DNA of 46,406 nucleotides from Pseudofrankia saprophytica (lineage in GTDB: Bacteria; Actinomycetota; Actinomycetes; Frankiales; Frankiaceae), in assembly GCF_000235425.2 (NCBI RefSeq), contig NZ_KI912266.1, forward strand, positions 1,522,000 to 1,568,405, given 5' to 3'. The translations under genes were made by a program, and so were the position numbers. The stretch's first letter is position 1. Every line of letters begins with the position of its first letter. The notes beneath the pieces are model-generated. The model did not search any database and was not told where the DNA came from. It saw only the letters and a program-made list of their open reading frames with translations. Below are positions 1-8,753 of this stretch, piece by piece.

Positions 1-2
1 GC

Positions 3-1262
3 CGCCCAGCGGCGGCCCGTCAGGAGGAGCAGGGCGAAGCGGCGGCGATCGCCGAGGCGGACGCCGACCCCATGGCGGACGCCGAACCTCTGGCCGGCGT
101 GGCCGGCGCCCCGGCGGCCAACGCCGGCGGCCGGGTACGCCGACGGGCGGGCGGGCGCCCGCGGCCACCTCGGTCCGCCTCGAGCGAGCGGGGGCGGGCC
201 CGGATCGCCGGCACGCTGACGCGCCTCGGCGCGCGCCCGAACGCTTCGGCCTCCCGCCAGGACTTCGCCGAGGATGGGGACAGGCTGCCGCCGAACCTCA
301 TTCCCGACGCGCTCGAGCTGCTGACCGGCGCAGCCGGCCGCCGGCCGGTCCCGCCGCGCTGGACGCCGTTGACCACGCTGCCCGCCGTGACCAGGCCGGC
401 GCGGCCCGCCTCCACCGCCGGGCTCAGGCCCACCGCGCCCACCTCCTCGCCTGTCGCCGGCCAGGACTGGGGTTACGCGGTCAGGGAGGCCGCCCGCTCG
501 GACTCTTCGTCCCCGTACGCCGCATACGCGGAGCCGGTGAGTGCCCGGCCCGGAAACGTCGGGCCGGCGGATGCCGTCGCCGGGGACGCGGGTTCCGAAG
601 ATGTCTCATCCGCGCCGGTGGGCGGTGGCTCCCCACCCGTCGGCGGGCCGCTGGCGGACGGCGCGCACGTTGGCGGTCCGCCGGCGGTGGACATGTCGCC
701 CTTGGTGGACACGTCGCCCTCGGCGCAGACCAGGGCGGCCGCCGTGTCGGCCTCGGACCTGACCGCGCCCGTCGAACCGCCCGCGCCCGTCGAACCGCCC
801 GCGCCTGCCGAGCCGGTGGTCCAGGTGCCGCGCGACCCCGTGGCCGAGGCGGCGGGGCAGGTGGTCGTCACCCTGGCCAGCGCGATGCGTTGTGAACCGG
901 ACGCCTTCGCCGACTGCGTGGGGCCGCTCACCGACATCCTCAACGAAGGCGGCTGGTCGGCGCCCACGCTCGCCACGCACCTCGTCCACCTGGTGGTCGG
1001 CGGGGTGAAGGTCGGCTCCGACAGTCCCGCCGACGGCCTCACCTGGCGGCTCAAGCATCTGCCGAGAACCAGCGTCGAGTGCCCGTGCGGCGCCTGCCGG
1101 TCCTGGCGCGCGGTGACACCCGCGCCGCGGGCCACCTCCGACCGGTCGGAACCCGGCGGGGACGGGGCGGCGTCCGCGCTGCCCGACCTGGCCGAGATCG
1201 AGCGGGCCGCCGCCGTCGGCGCCGAGCAGGCGGCCCTGCTCGCCCGGGCACGCGCCTCCTGA
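3..1262 (+). CDS. Hypothetical protein, 5' end outside the window
   Basis: The reading frame is open from the window edge (codons in phase with position 3) to the TGA at 1260-1262, so the first in-frame ATG at 72 is probably internal and the gene is 5'-truncated. The first two thirds are Ala/Pro/Arg-rich and disordered, with short PVEPPA-type repeats near 766-810. A compact, probably folded C-terminal part follows (about 850-1110), with predicted helices and a CPCGAC cysteine motif near 1080-1100 that could bind a metal. I do not recognise a family. The ordered C-terminus recalls regulatory or replication-type hypotheticals of actinobacteria, but that is only an impression. The next gene starts 53 bp downstream on the same strand. 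Confidence 0.6.
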   Translation, partial: RPAAARQEEQGEAAAIAEADADPMADAEPLAGVAGAPAANAGGRVRRRAGGRPRPPRSASSERGRARIAGTLTRLGARPNASASRQDFAEDGDRLPPNLIPDALELLTGAAGRRPVPPRWTPLTTLPAVTRPARPASTAGLRPTAPTSSPVAGQDWGYAVREAARSDSSSPYAAYAEPVSARPGNVGPADAVAGDAGSEDVSSAPVGGGSPPVGGPLADGAHVGGPPAVDMSPLVDTSPSAQTRAAAVSASDLTAPVEPPAPVEPPAPAEPVVQVPRDPVAEAAGQVVVTLASAMRCEPDAFADCVGPLTDILNEGGWSAPTLATHLVHLVVGGVKVGSDSPADGLTWRLKHLPRTSVECPCGACRSWRAVTPAPRATSDRSEPGGDGAASALPDLAEIERAAAVGAEQAALLARARAS

Positions 1263-1315
1263 CTCTCCCGGTCGGCTCGTCTGCCGGCCGCCGGCCCGGG
1301 CGACATGATGGAGCC

Positions 1316-3298
1316 ATGGGCAACGCCAGCTCAGGTCTCGAACCTGACGAAACCGGCGGTTTCGATGTGGATGTCCTGGTCGTCGGGAGCGGGTTCGGCG
1401 GCAGCGTGACCGCGCTGCGCCTGGCCGAGAAGGGCTACCGCGTGACGGTCGTCGAGGCCGGCCGCCGCTACACGGCGCCTCCAAAGGCCTCCGGCGCCAC
1501 CAGCGAAAGGCATTCTGGTGGCGCCTTCGGCCAGGCGCCGCCAAAGGCCTCCGGCGCCACCAGCGAAGAGCACCCTGACGGTGGCAGCGGCGTTGGCCAG
1601 GGGCCCGCGGCTGGTGGCGATGCGCCGGAGAAGCGGCGTTCTCGTGGCGACGTGGTCGCCCCGCTGCCCCGGACCAGCATGGACATCCGGCGCTACCTCT
1701 GGCTGCCGCGGCTCGGCTGCCACGGTATCCAGAAGATCACCCTGCTCGGCCGGGTGCTGGTGCTCTCGGGCGCCGCGGTCGGCGGCGGCTCGGTGGTCTA
1801 CGCGAACACGCTGTACCGCCCGCTGGAGCCGTTCTACGCCGATCCGCAGTGGGCGGGCCTGACCGACTGGCGGGCCGAGCTGGCGCCGTACTACGACCAG
1901 GCCGAGCGGATGCTCGGCGTCGTCCGTAACCCGACGACCACCTACGCCGACCAGGTGTTCCAGACGGTCGCCGAGGAGATGGGCGTCGGCGACACCTTCC
2001 AGCTGGCCGACGTGGGCGTGTACTTCGGCCCGGACGGGCGGCCGGCACCGGGCGAGCCCGCCGACGACCCGTACTTTGGCGGTGTCGGCCCGCGGCGAGT
2101 GGGCTGCCTGCAGTGCGGCGAGTGCATGAGCGGCTGCCGGCACAACGCCAAGAACACCCTCGACCGCAACTACCTGTACCTGGCGGAGCGACTTGGCGTC
2201 ACGATCGTCGCCGACACCACCGTCAGTTCGGTGACGCCGCTGCCGGGCGGCGGCTACGAGGTGGTCGGCGAGCCGACCGGTGCCTGGCCGACGGTCACGG
2301 CCTGGGGCCGGGCGAAGGCTCGGCGGCGGCAGCGCCGCTGGCGAGCCGGGCAGGTGGTGTTCGCGGCCGGCGCGCTCGGCACCCAGCGGCTGCTGCACGC
2401 GATGCGCGACGGCGGCCAGCTACCAGGCCTGTCGGACCGCCTCGGTCACCTGACCAGGACGAACTCGGAGGCCATCCTCGGCGCGATGAGGCTGCGGCCG
2501 GACGAGCGGATCACGCGTGGTGTCGCGATCACGTCCAGCTTCTACCCGAACCCGTACACCCACGTCGAACCAGTCCGCTACGGCCGCGGGAGCAACGTGC
2601 TGGCGCCGCTGGGCGCCCCGATGACCGACGGCGGCGGGCGGCTGCCGCGGTGGGCACGGTTCCTCGGCGCCTGCCTGCGCCGGCCGCACCTGGCCGTCGC
2701 GGCCGGGCTGCCGTGGCGGTGGTCGGAGCGGACGATGATCGTTCTGGTGATGCAGTCCCAGGACAACTCGCTGGTCGTGCGCCGCCGCCGCGGCCCGCTG
2801 CGGACCAGCTGGCTGACCAGCCGCCAGGGCCACGGCCAGCCGAACCCGACCTGGATCCCCGCGGGCAACGAGGCGACCAGGCGGGTCGCCGCCAGGATCG
2901 GCGGCCACCCGGCCGGCTCGATAACCGAGATCGCGAACATCCCGCTGACGGCGCACATCCTGGGCGGAGCGCCCATCGGGGACAGCCCCGAGCGCGGGGT
3001 CGTCGACGCTTACCAGCGGGTGTTCGGGCACCCCGGGCTGCACATCGCGGACGGTGCCGCCGTCTGCGCGAACCTGGGGGTGAACCCGTCGCTGACGATC
3101 ACCGCACAGGCGGAGCGCGCCATGTCGCTGTGGCCGAACAAGGGTGACTCCGACCCACGTCCCCCGCTGGGCGCGCCGTATCGCCAGATCGACCCGGTGG
3201 CGCCGCGTCATCCCGTCGTCCCGGCGGACGCCCCCGCCGCCTACCGGATTGGCGACCTGCCGGTGGTCGCGATCCCCAAGGTGCCCCAGAAGCACTGA
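1316..3298 (+). CDS. GMC-family FAD oxidoreductase (cholesterol-oxidase-like) with an in-frame repeat insertion
   Basis: A 660-residue protein starting at ATG 1316; the frame is open further upstream but overlaps the preceding gene. The N-terminus has the FAD-binding Rossmann motif GSGFGG (residues 24-29), with strand 2 ending in VVEAG (45-49). A four-cysteine motif, C264-x2-C267-x2-C270-x3-C274, followed by HNAKNTLDRNYLYLAE, is typical of the actinobacterial sterol/alcohol oxidase branch of GMC enzymes. The C-terminal part has the GMC closing motif (GLHIADGAAVCANLGVNPSLT). The substrate cannot be read from the sequence; oxidation of a sterol or other alcohol is likely. Residues about 54-115, between the FAD motif and the conserved LPRTSxDIRRYLW segment, are extra sequence made of two copies of APPKASGATSE and low-complexity filler. 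They are encoded by a repeat insertion. Confidence 0.88.
   Translation: MGNASSGLEPDETGGFDVDVLVVGSGFGGSVTALRLAEKGYRVTVVEAGRRYTAPPKASGATSERHSGGAFGQAPPKASGATSEEHPDGGSGVGQGPAAGGDAPEKRRSRGDVVAPLPRTSMDIRRYLWLPRLGCHGIQKITLLGRVLVLSGAAVGGGSVVYANTLYRPLEPFYADPQWAGLTDWRAELAPYYDQAERMLGVVRNPTTTYADQVFQTVAEEMGVGDTFQLADVGVYFGPDGRPAPGEPADDPYFGGVGPRRVGCLQCGECMSGCRHNAKNTLDRNYLYLAERLGVTIVADTTVSSVTPLPGGGYEVVGEPTGAWPTVTAWGRAKARRRQRRWRAGQVVFAAGALGTQRLLHAMRDGGQLPGLSDRLGHLTRTNSEAILGAMRLRPDERITRGVAITSSFYPNPYTHVEPVRYGRGSNVLAPLGAPMTDGGGRLPRWARFLGACLRRPHLAVAAGLPWRWSERTMIVLVMQSQDNSLVVRRRRGPLRTSWLTSRQGHGQPNPTWIPAGNEATRRVAARIGGHPAGSITEIANIPLTAHILGGAPIGDSPERGVVDAYQRVFGHPGLHIADGAAVCANLGVNPSLTITAQAERAMSLWPNKGDSDPRPPLGAPYRQIDPVAPRHPVVPADAPAAYRIGDLPVVAIPKVPQKH
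1474..1567 (+). repeat. Intragenic repeat: two 34-bp copies with a perfect inverted repeat
   Basis: A 34-bp unit occurs at 1474-1507 and 1534-1567 with one mismatch (position 1480 versus 1540) and a 60-bp period, so it stays in frame with the oxidoreductase. Between the copies, GGCGCCACCAG (1493-1503) pairs perfectly with CTGGTGGCGCC (1515-1525) across an 11-nt loop. A decayed version of the second arm follows copy two. This looks like a small palindromic element that landed in the gene without breaking the frame. Confidence 0.8.
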
Positions 3299-3342
3299 CC
3301 CCAGACGTACGGACGTAGTGGCCCCCGGCACCTGGCACACAC

Positions 3343-3389
3343 GACAGAAGCGACCCTCGCGGCGGGAGCCGCGAGGGTCGCTTCCTGTC
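3343..3389. terminator. Bidirectional terminator hairpin between convergent genes
   Basis: A 17-bp perfect stem (3347-3363 with 3368-3384) closes a 4-nt GGGA loop. It extends by four more pairs (3343-3346 with 3386-3389) across a one-base bulge. It lies between the stop of the plus-strand oxidoreductase and the stop of the minus-strand gene ending at 3430, so it can serve both. Just downstream, a 17-nt CAGAGACTC-containing unit is tandemly repeated at about 3390-3435. Confidence 0.85.
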
Positions 3390-3429
3390 CAGTCCTCAGA
3401 GACTCCAGTTCTTCAGAGACTCCAGGTCC

Positions 3430-4893
3430 TCAGAAACGACGGGACGTCGACGGATCGCTCAGCGTGTCGACGCCGGGCATCTCCTCCATCCGACCGGAGG
3501 TGGCATCGCTCGCCATCCGCTCCGACAGCCGGTCGGTGCCGGGGAACCCGCCGGGAGTCGTCGGCATCGGCCGCTGGCCGGCCTGCTCCTCGCGCGGCAT
3601 GGCCGGCTGGTTGACGCCCTGCTGCCCCAGGAATCGGCGGGCGGCCACGGCGGCGCCGGCTCCCGCGCCGGCCAGGAGCAGCAGTCCCAACCCACGCCGA
3701 CGGCGCTGGTGCGACTGGGCCATCCGGCGCTCGGCGCGGACGAGGTGCTGCTCCAGCGCGCGCTGGGCACGGTCGGCCTGCGTCGTCGCCTTGTGCTCCG
3801 ACCGGCGCGCCCGGCGCGAGTGGCCATGCCGCATGGCCCGTTCGCTCGCCTCATAGGCACGCTGGGTCAGGTCGTCGGCCGCGCCCTGGGCCTTCTCGAT
3901 CCGCCGCTGCTGCCGCTTGGACACGCCGTGCACCCGGGCCTGCCCCCTGGTGAGCTCCTCCCAGGACAGCCCTTCCGGCAGTGCCCACCGGGGCGGCTCG
4001 CCGCCCTGCTCCCGCCAGGAACGGTCGCCGGCGCGCATCCGCTCGCCCTGCGCCACGCGCCGGCCCTGCTCCTCGCGCCGGCCCACGCCCCGCCCGCGCC
4101 CGCCGGGCTGCTCCCAGCGCTGCCCGCCATCGGCCGGAAGCCGCTCCCGGAGGCCATCCTGGTCCCACGGCTGGCCACGCGTCGGCATCCGGCGGGGCCG
4201 GTCCTCGACGCGCCCTGCCAGCTCCTCGCCGGGCATCATCAGCTCCCGCCGCCGACCCAGCCGGGCCGTCCGGCCCGTCCGGCCGCCGCCGGCCGGCTCG
4301 CTCCACGGCCGCTGGCCGGGCGTCTCCCAGGATGGCTGGTCGCGCGGCTCGTCCCAGGACCGCCCGCGCTCGCGCCTCGGCCGCTCGCCGAGCCGGCTTG
4401 CCGCCCAGTCCAGGTCGGCGTCGGAATGCTCCGACGCCCGCTCGGACCGCTCCGACATGCGGGTGGAGACGTCCGACATCCGGTGAGCCAGCGTGGTGCT
4501 GGCGTCCCGGGTCGCCGAGGCCGCCGACTGCCCGGCACGGGCGGCCATCCCGGCCGCGCCGGTGACCGCCGAGCCAGCCCGGCCCGCGGCGCCGCGGGCG
4601 GCCAGCTGGAGACCGGCCGATCGCTGCCCGTCCTCGCCGAAGGCGCCCCGGATCCCCGCCCTGCCGGGGGCACCCGAGCCGGCGCCGCCGAGCAGGTGCG
4701 ACGCCCCGAGCAGGCCCGCCATGGGGCCGCCGCCCTCGTGGCCGCGGCCGGACCGCTGCTCGACCACGCTGTCGGGGCGCAGGCGGCGCATCAGGCCGCC
4801 CCGCTCCTGGCCGCGTGCGTCCCGGCCTCGCCTCGCGTCGCCCGGCGCCGCCTCGGTGACGCGTGAGAGCCGGTTCCGCATACTGCTACCCAT
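3430..4893 (-). CDS. Hypothetical Arg/Gly-rich protein with one membrane segment
   Basis: A 487-residue, mostly disordered protein of no family I recognise. It starts at ATG 4893 (MGSSMRNRLSR). The order is an Ala/Gly-rich N-terminal third with many Ser/Arg-rich stretches (MSDVSTRMSERSERASE), a long Arg/Gln/Trp/Gly-rich middle, and a probable basic coiled-coil (about 320-400: KRQQRRIEKAQGAADDLTQRAYEASER). A single hydrophobic segment follows (GLGLLLLAGAGAGAAVAARRFL, about 410-430) and then a short tail. The Arg cluster before the hydrophobic segment suggests an inside-N, anchored topology. Third-position GC preference and the terminator at its end support a real gene. The neighbours give no functional clue. 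Confidence 0.6.
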   Translation of the reverse strand: MGSSMRNRLSRVTEAAPGDARRGRDARGQERGGLMRRLRPDSVVEQRSGRGHEGGGPMAGLLGASHLLGGAGSGAPGRAGIRGAFGEDGQRSAGLQLAARGAAGRAGSAVTGAAGMAARAGQSAASATRDASTTLAHRMSDVSTRMSERSERASEHSDADLDWAASRLGERPRRERGRSWDEPRDQPSWETPGQRPWSEPAGGGRTGRTARLGRRRELMMPGEELAGRVEDRPRRMPTRGQPWDQDGLRERLPADGGQRWEQPGGRGRGVGRREEQGRRVAQGERMRAGDRSWREQGGEPPRWALPEGLSWEELTRGQARVHGVSKRQQRRIEKAQGAADDLTQRAYEASERAMRHGHSRRARRSEHKATTQADRAQRALEQHLVRAERRMAQSHQRRRRGLGLLLLAGAGAGAAVAARRFLGQQGVNQPAMPREEQAGQRPMPTTPGGFPGTDRLSERMASDATSGRMEEMPGVDTLSDPSTSRRF

Positions 4894-5622
4894 CGGTCTC
4901 CCTCTCCTGGCGTTGCCTCTTGGCGTGGTGGGGCGACCTGGCTACCGCCCGCTCGCCGCCTGGCCTCCGCCGGTCGGTACCGGGGTTCCTGCCGGATCGG
5001 CGAAGCCGATCTGGAGGTCCGGCGCCGGGCGGGCCGGCGTCGTGGCGGGAGCCCGGGCCAGCGATGTCCGCCCCGGGGATGTCCCCTGACCACCGCCAAA
5101 CATCACTTTCACGCTGCGTAGTGCTGGTAGCACTCTCGCGCCTCGGCCCGCTTCTGTCGCGCCCACCGCCCGGTCGGCCGGCTTCGCCGGACATCGGCGG
5201 CCAGGCATGCTGATCCCGACTCGGTCGGCGGCGGGTGCCGGCGCCGGCGCGGGCCGGGTGGCGGGCGGGGAGCGGCGCCCTGTGATCGGGCGCCGCGTCC
5301 GAGGTGGGCGAGCGGCACATACGATCGTCCTCGGCGCGGCCAGCTCGGGGCAGCCGTGCCGGGCTGGGCCGGCCGCGGTTCCCTGATCCGGGTCAGCCCG
5401 TTCGAGCCCGCGAACAACGCCCGCGGGCGAGCCCCGATGTCGAGCCTTGCGCTCGGCCGCGCCGAGCCGAGCCGACACCAGGGAGTCGCTGCCCCAGGGA
5501 CAGCACGTCGTGCCTCGCGGGAACGTCGCGTGGCGCGCAGCCGTCTTCCGGTTGGGTATGCGGCCGGTGACGCCAATCCGGCGCGGGCCAGGCGGCCCGC
5601 GACATGAAGAGAAGAGAGACAC
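4894..5622. other. Gene-free spacer between divergent genes
   Basis: About 730 bp separate the minus-strand membrane protein from ppiA. Long open frames cross it on both strands, but none has a recognisable product or credible start, so I treat it as non-coding. It must hold the divergent promoters. A short inverted repeat (AGTGCT-GGT-AGCACT) lies near 5120-5136. I see no clear promoter hexamers. Confidence 0.5.
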
Positions 5623-6150
5623 ATGGCCGAGGAGCTGTACGCGACGCTGCGGACGACTCAGGGCGACATCGAGATCCGGCTGTTCCCGGATCACGCTCCG
5701 AAGACCGTCCGCAACTTCGTCGGTCTCGCCACGGGTGAGCAGGAATGGACCGACCCGAGCACCGGCGAGAAGAAGACCGGCACCCCGCTCTACGACGGCA
5801 CGATCTTCCACCGCGTCATCCCGAACTTCATGCTTCAGGGCGGCGACCCGCTCGGCAGCGGCCGCGGCGGCCCGGGCTACAAGTTCGCCGACGAGTTCCA
5901 CCCGGACCTGTCGTTCGACCGGCCGTACCTGCTGGCCATGGCGAACGCCGGCCCCGGCACGAACGGCTCGCAGTTCTTCATCACCGTCGGCCCGACCGAC
6001 TGGCTGAACCGCAAGCACACCATCTTCGGCGAGGTCACCCGCGGCACCGAGGTCGTCGACGCCATCAGCAAGACCCCGACCGGCCCGCAGGACCGGCCGC
6101 GCACCGACGTGGTGATCGAGAAGATCGCCATCGAGCGCCGCCCCGCCTAG
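5623..6150 (+). CDS. ppiA: Peptidyl-prolyl cis-trans isomerase, cyclophilin type
   Basis: A 175-residue cytoplasmic cyclophilin with no signal peptide. It starts at ATG 5623 behind a purine-rich GAAGAGAAGAGAG ribosome-binding stretch. Family landmarks are ordered: [16 protein letters not shown], the catalytic-arginine segment [15 protein letters not shown], then [29 protein letters not shown] and HTIFGEV. It catalyses proline isomerisation during protein folding. The length is normal for bacterial cyclophilins with the short insert after residue 40. In mycobacteria the orthologous ppiA sits at the same place, just upstream of the crgA/pknB block near the origin. A strong terminator follows at 6163-6200, so it is probably monocistronic. 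Confidence 0.95.
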   Translation: MAEELYATLRTTQGDIEIRLFPDHAPKTVRNFVGLATGEQEWTDPSTGEKKTGTPLYDGTIFHRVIPNFMLQGGDPLGSGRGGPGYKFADEFHPDLSFDRPYLLAMANAGPGTNGSQFFITVGPTDWLNRKHTIFGEVTRGTEVVDAISKTPTGPQDRPRTDVVIEKIAIERRPA

Positions 6151-6162
6151 CTCGCCGCACGG

Positions 6163-6200
6163 CCGGGGAGGTGGGCCATGACCACGGCCCACCTCCCCGG
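6163..6200 (+). terminator. Terminator hairpin downstream of ppiA
   Basis: A perfect 15-bp inverted repeat, 6163-6177 with 6186-6200, has an 8-nt loop and begins 12 bp after the ppiA stop. There is no T tract, as is usual in GC-rich actinobacteria. Confidence 0.85.
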
Positions 6201-6363
6201 GGCAGACCTCGGCTGGGAGCTCGGCGGACGCGGCCGAGGCTCGCCCAGCGGCGCCGGGTGAGGCCTCGCGCGACCGGAGGCCCTGAACTGGACCACACTG
6301 GACAGGCCGAGAAGCTCGGACGGACAGGATCGCGGGCCGGCTGGCCCGGAGGGGGTGGCGCTG

Positions 6364-7566
6364 GTGACGGCGCAGGGCATCGAGCCCGAGCCGGCAGCCG
6401 GCTCTGGGCGGGCGGCATCAGGCACCGGCGACGCGGGTCCCGGCCACGGCGCGCCGACCGCGGGCGACGAGCGCTCCCCTTGGGCTCGTCCGACCGGTGC
6501 CGGGGAGCCGCCCGCCGAGTCCGCGCCGGCCGCGTCACCCGGGCAGCACGGGCATCCCGGCTGGGGGACGCCGCCCGGGCCGCCGCCCGCTCAGGTGTCC
6601 TGGGGCGCGCCGAGGGTTGATGGCGCCGCGCCAGACGGTCCCGCCCAGGGCGGTCCCGGCCAGGGCGCACGGCCGGGCGGTGGGGGTAACGCCGGGCAGG
6701 CTCCGGGCTCCGGGCCCTCCGGGCAGCAGACGCGCTGCTATCGCCATCCGGAGCGGGAGGCGTACGTCTTCTGCCAGCGCTGTGGCCGGCCGATCTGCCC
6801 CGACTGCATGCGCCCGGCCTCGGTCGGCTTCCACTGCCCGGAGGAGCAGGGCGCCTCGCCGAGGCCGCAGCGGCAGCCCCGCACCGCGCTCGGTGGCCGC
6901 GCCCAGGCCTCGTCGGGCCTGGTCACGAAGATCCTCATCGGCCTGTGCCTGGTCGCCTATGTGCTGCAGGGTGTGCCCGGGCTGACGGGCACCAGTCGGA
7001 TCAACCAGTTCACCATCGACTACTCGCTGATCGGCGTCAAGATCGCCTTGGACGACGAGTACTGGCGACTGGTCACCGCCGCGTTCCTGCACGGCAGCGT
7101 CCTGCACATCCTGTTCAACATGTACGCGCTGTTCCTGCTCGGGACGCAGCTCGAGGCGGTCCTGGGCCGGGCGCGGTACCTCGCGCTGTTCTTCGCCTGC
7201 GCGATCGGCGGTAACACGCTCAGCTACCTGATGTCCGGCGAGCGGACGTTCTCCTACGGCGCGTCCACGGCGATCTTCGGGTTCTTCGCCGCCTATTACC
7301 TGATCGCGCGCCGGCTGCGGCTGAACACGAACCAGATCCTCATCGTGGTCGGCATCAACCTGGTGATCACGTTCACGATCTCTGGCATCGACAAGTGGGG
7401 CCACCTCGGCGGCCTCGGCACCGGGTTGCTGCTGGGCCTGCTCTACGCCTATGTGCCGTCGCGCCGCGTGGCCCTGCAGGCTCTGGGCACCGGCGCCGTC
7501 GTGGCGGTGCTACTGGTCGCCGCGGTGCTGAACTCCCAGAGCCTGACGTCCATGACCGGCGGCTGA
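6364..7566 (+). CDS. Rhomboid-family intramembrane serine protease with an N-terminal zinc-binding segment
   Basis: About 400 residues. GTG 6364 is chosen because GGAGGG (6348-6353) is 10 nt upstream; GTG 6355 in the same frame is too close to it. The order is a Pro/Gly-rich disordered N-terminus (to about residue 120), then a cysteine/histidine segment (CYRHPEREAYVFCQRCGRPICPDC, then HCPEE) resembling a B-box or zinc ribbon. The rhomboid core follows with about six membrane segments. The catalytic serine is in YGASTAIFGFF (GxS motif) and the catalytic histidine in WGHLGGLGTG; the loop-1 region HGSVLHILFNMYALF is also present. It cleaves substrates within or near the membrane. The position next to ppiA and crgA matches the rhomboid-like gene of other actinobacterial origin-proximal clusters. 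Confidence 0.92.
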   Translation: MTAQGIEPEPAAGSGRAASGTGDAGPGHGAPTAGDERSPWARPTGAGEPPAESAPAASPGQHGHPGWGTPPGPPPAQVSWGAPRVDGAAPDGPAQGGPGQGARPGGGGNAGQAPGSGPSGQQTRCYRHPEREAYVFCQRCGRPICPDCMRPASVGFHCPEEQGASPRPQRQPRTALGGRAQASSGLVTKILIGLCLVAYVLQGVPGLTGTSRINQFTIDYSLIGVKIALDDEYWRLVTAAFLHGSVLHILFNMYALFLLGTQLEAVLGRARYLALFFACAIGGNTLSYLMSGERTFSYGASTAIFGFFAAYYLIARRLRLNTNQILIVVGINLVITFTISGIDKWGHLGGLGTGLLLGLLYAYVPSRRVALQALGTGAVVAVLLVAAVLNSQSLTSMTGG

Positions 7567-7585
7567 TCCTCAGCCGATCGCGACG

Positions 7586-7620
7586 GAGGCCAGGCGCGGT
7601 GAGGCCAGGCGCGGTGAGGT
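7586..7620. repeat. Short 15-bp direct repeat between convergent genes
   Basis: GAGGCCAGGCGCGGT occurs twice in tandem, followed by a partial third copy, just before the stop of the minus-strand gene. A small hairpin (GGCTGA-TCC-TCAGCC, 7561-7575) overlaps the rhomboid stop codon. No strong terminator is seen here. Confidence 0.6.
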
Positions 7621-7622
7621 CG

Positions 7623-8753
7623 TCAGTGCCAGCCGATCGAGGCGTACACGGGAAGCCGGCCGAAGTGCGGGCGGGAACACTCGTCGGGCGCGTGCCACTC
7701 CTCGGCCGGGACCAGGCCCGGTTCGATCGGCTCCCAGGTGCTGACGACGTCGACGGCCTGCGCGTGCGGCCGGGGACTGCCGGGCAGTCCGGCCTGGGTG
7801 AGGACCCAGCGCAGACCGCGCGCGGAGCCTTCGTCGCAGAGCTGGGAGAAGATCAGCAAGCTGCCCCGGGCCGTCGCCTCCCGGTAGCCGAGCAGCACGG
7901 CGCGTAGGTCCTCGTGATCGGCGATGTGCGGCATCCCGGGCACGACCAGCAGGGCGATCGGGCGGGTGACGTCCAGCCGGGCGCGTACGCCCCGGTGCGC
8001 CAGCACCTCGGCCGGGCGGGTGGGGTCGGCTCGCACGACGGTGGCCAACTCCGCCGGGACGTTCGACGCGACGCGGGTCATTGTCTGCGAACGCGGCTCC
8101 ACGTAGACCGTCCGGCTTTCCGGCGCGACGGCGCAGGCGATCTCGTGGACCGGGTCGGCGGCGTACGCGCCGCCGCTGAGGGCGAGGAACTGGCGCACGC
8201 CATTGCGGGCGGCGAACCTCACCGCCTGAACGAGGAACTCCTTGGACGCGTGGGCGGCGGCGGGCGCCTCCGGCCACTCCAGCAGGATCCGCAGCGCCCA
8301 TTGCCGGTCCACCCGGCGGTGGGAGGTGCCGCCGAGCAGCGCGTCGTGGATTCCACCCGGGGTGGGGAGCTCGTTGAGGTCCCCCTCTGGGTGGAACTCG
8401 GTGGGGATCGGGACGGTGAGGCCGCCGTCCGGACCGGTCTGCTCGACCGGACGCCGTGGCCCGACGGGCCGCATCGACTCGTCCTGCCCGCCCTGCCAGA
8501 ACGAGCCGGGCGAACCGATGAGGTTCGAGACCCACGCCGGGCCGGCCGGTCCGAGGGGTTCGGCCGTTCGCGACGGGCTGGCGGACCTGAGCAGGCTGAC
8601 GGCCGGGAGGCCCGTCGGGCGTGCCGGCTGGGCGCCACGGACGGGGCCGTCGACGAGGCCTCGATCCCGGCCGTTGGAGCGGGCCGGGATCGTCACGGGT
8701 ATGGGAATGCTGCCGCCGTGCCTTCTGGCGAGCATGGGCCCGGTGGACGTCAT
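7623..8753 (-). CDS. Degenerate SAM-methyltransferase-like protein (DUF574/Methyltransf_19 type)
   Basis: A 376-residue protein. ATG 8753 is chosen because AAAGGTG lies 8 nt upstream; the longer frame upstream has no ribosome-binding site. Residues about 1-120 are disordered. The rest follows the actinobacterial Methyltransf_19 (DUF574) plan: IHDALLGGTSHRRVDR corresponds to the usual YDYLLGGKDNFxxDR, then FLVQAVRFAARNGVRQFLALSGG, a strand VYVEP, RADPTRP, a VVPGMPHI segment in place of the usual LHF, and GSLLIFSQL. The glycine-rich SAM motif (normally D-x-G-x-G) is replaced by LALSGGAY and the acidic residue binding the SAM ribose is changed, so SAM binding may be lost. Neighbours give no pathway context. 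Confidence 0.75.
   Translation of the reverse strand: MTSTGPMLARRHGGSIPIPVTIPARSNGRDRGLVDGPVRGAQPARPTGLPAVSLLRSASPSRTAEPLGPAGPAWVSNLIGSPGSFWQGGQDESMRPVGPRRPVEQTGPDGGLTVPIPTEFHPEGDLNELPTPGGIHDALLGGTSHRRVDRQWALRILLEWPEAPAAAHASKEFLVQAVRFAARNGVRQFLALSGGAYAADPVHEIACAVAPESRTVYVEPRSQTMTRVASNVPAELATVVRADPTRPAEVLAHRGVRARLDVTRPIALLVVPGMPHIADHEDLRAVLLGYREATARGSLLIFSQLCDEGSARGLRWVLTQAGLPGSPRPHAQAVDVVSTWEPIEPGLVPAEEWHAPDECSRPHFGRLPVYASIGWH

Noticed and set aside
4942-6192. A 416-codon minus-strand frame across the ppiA region
   Set aside because: It overlaps ppiA completely in antisense and its sequence has no domain; ppiA is unambiguous.
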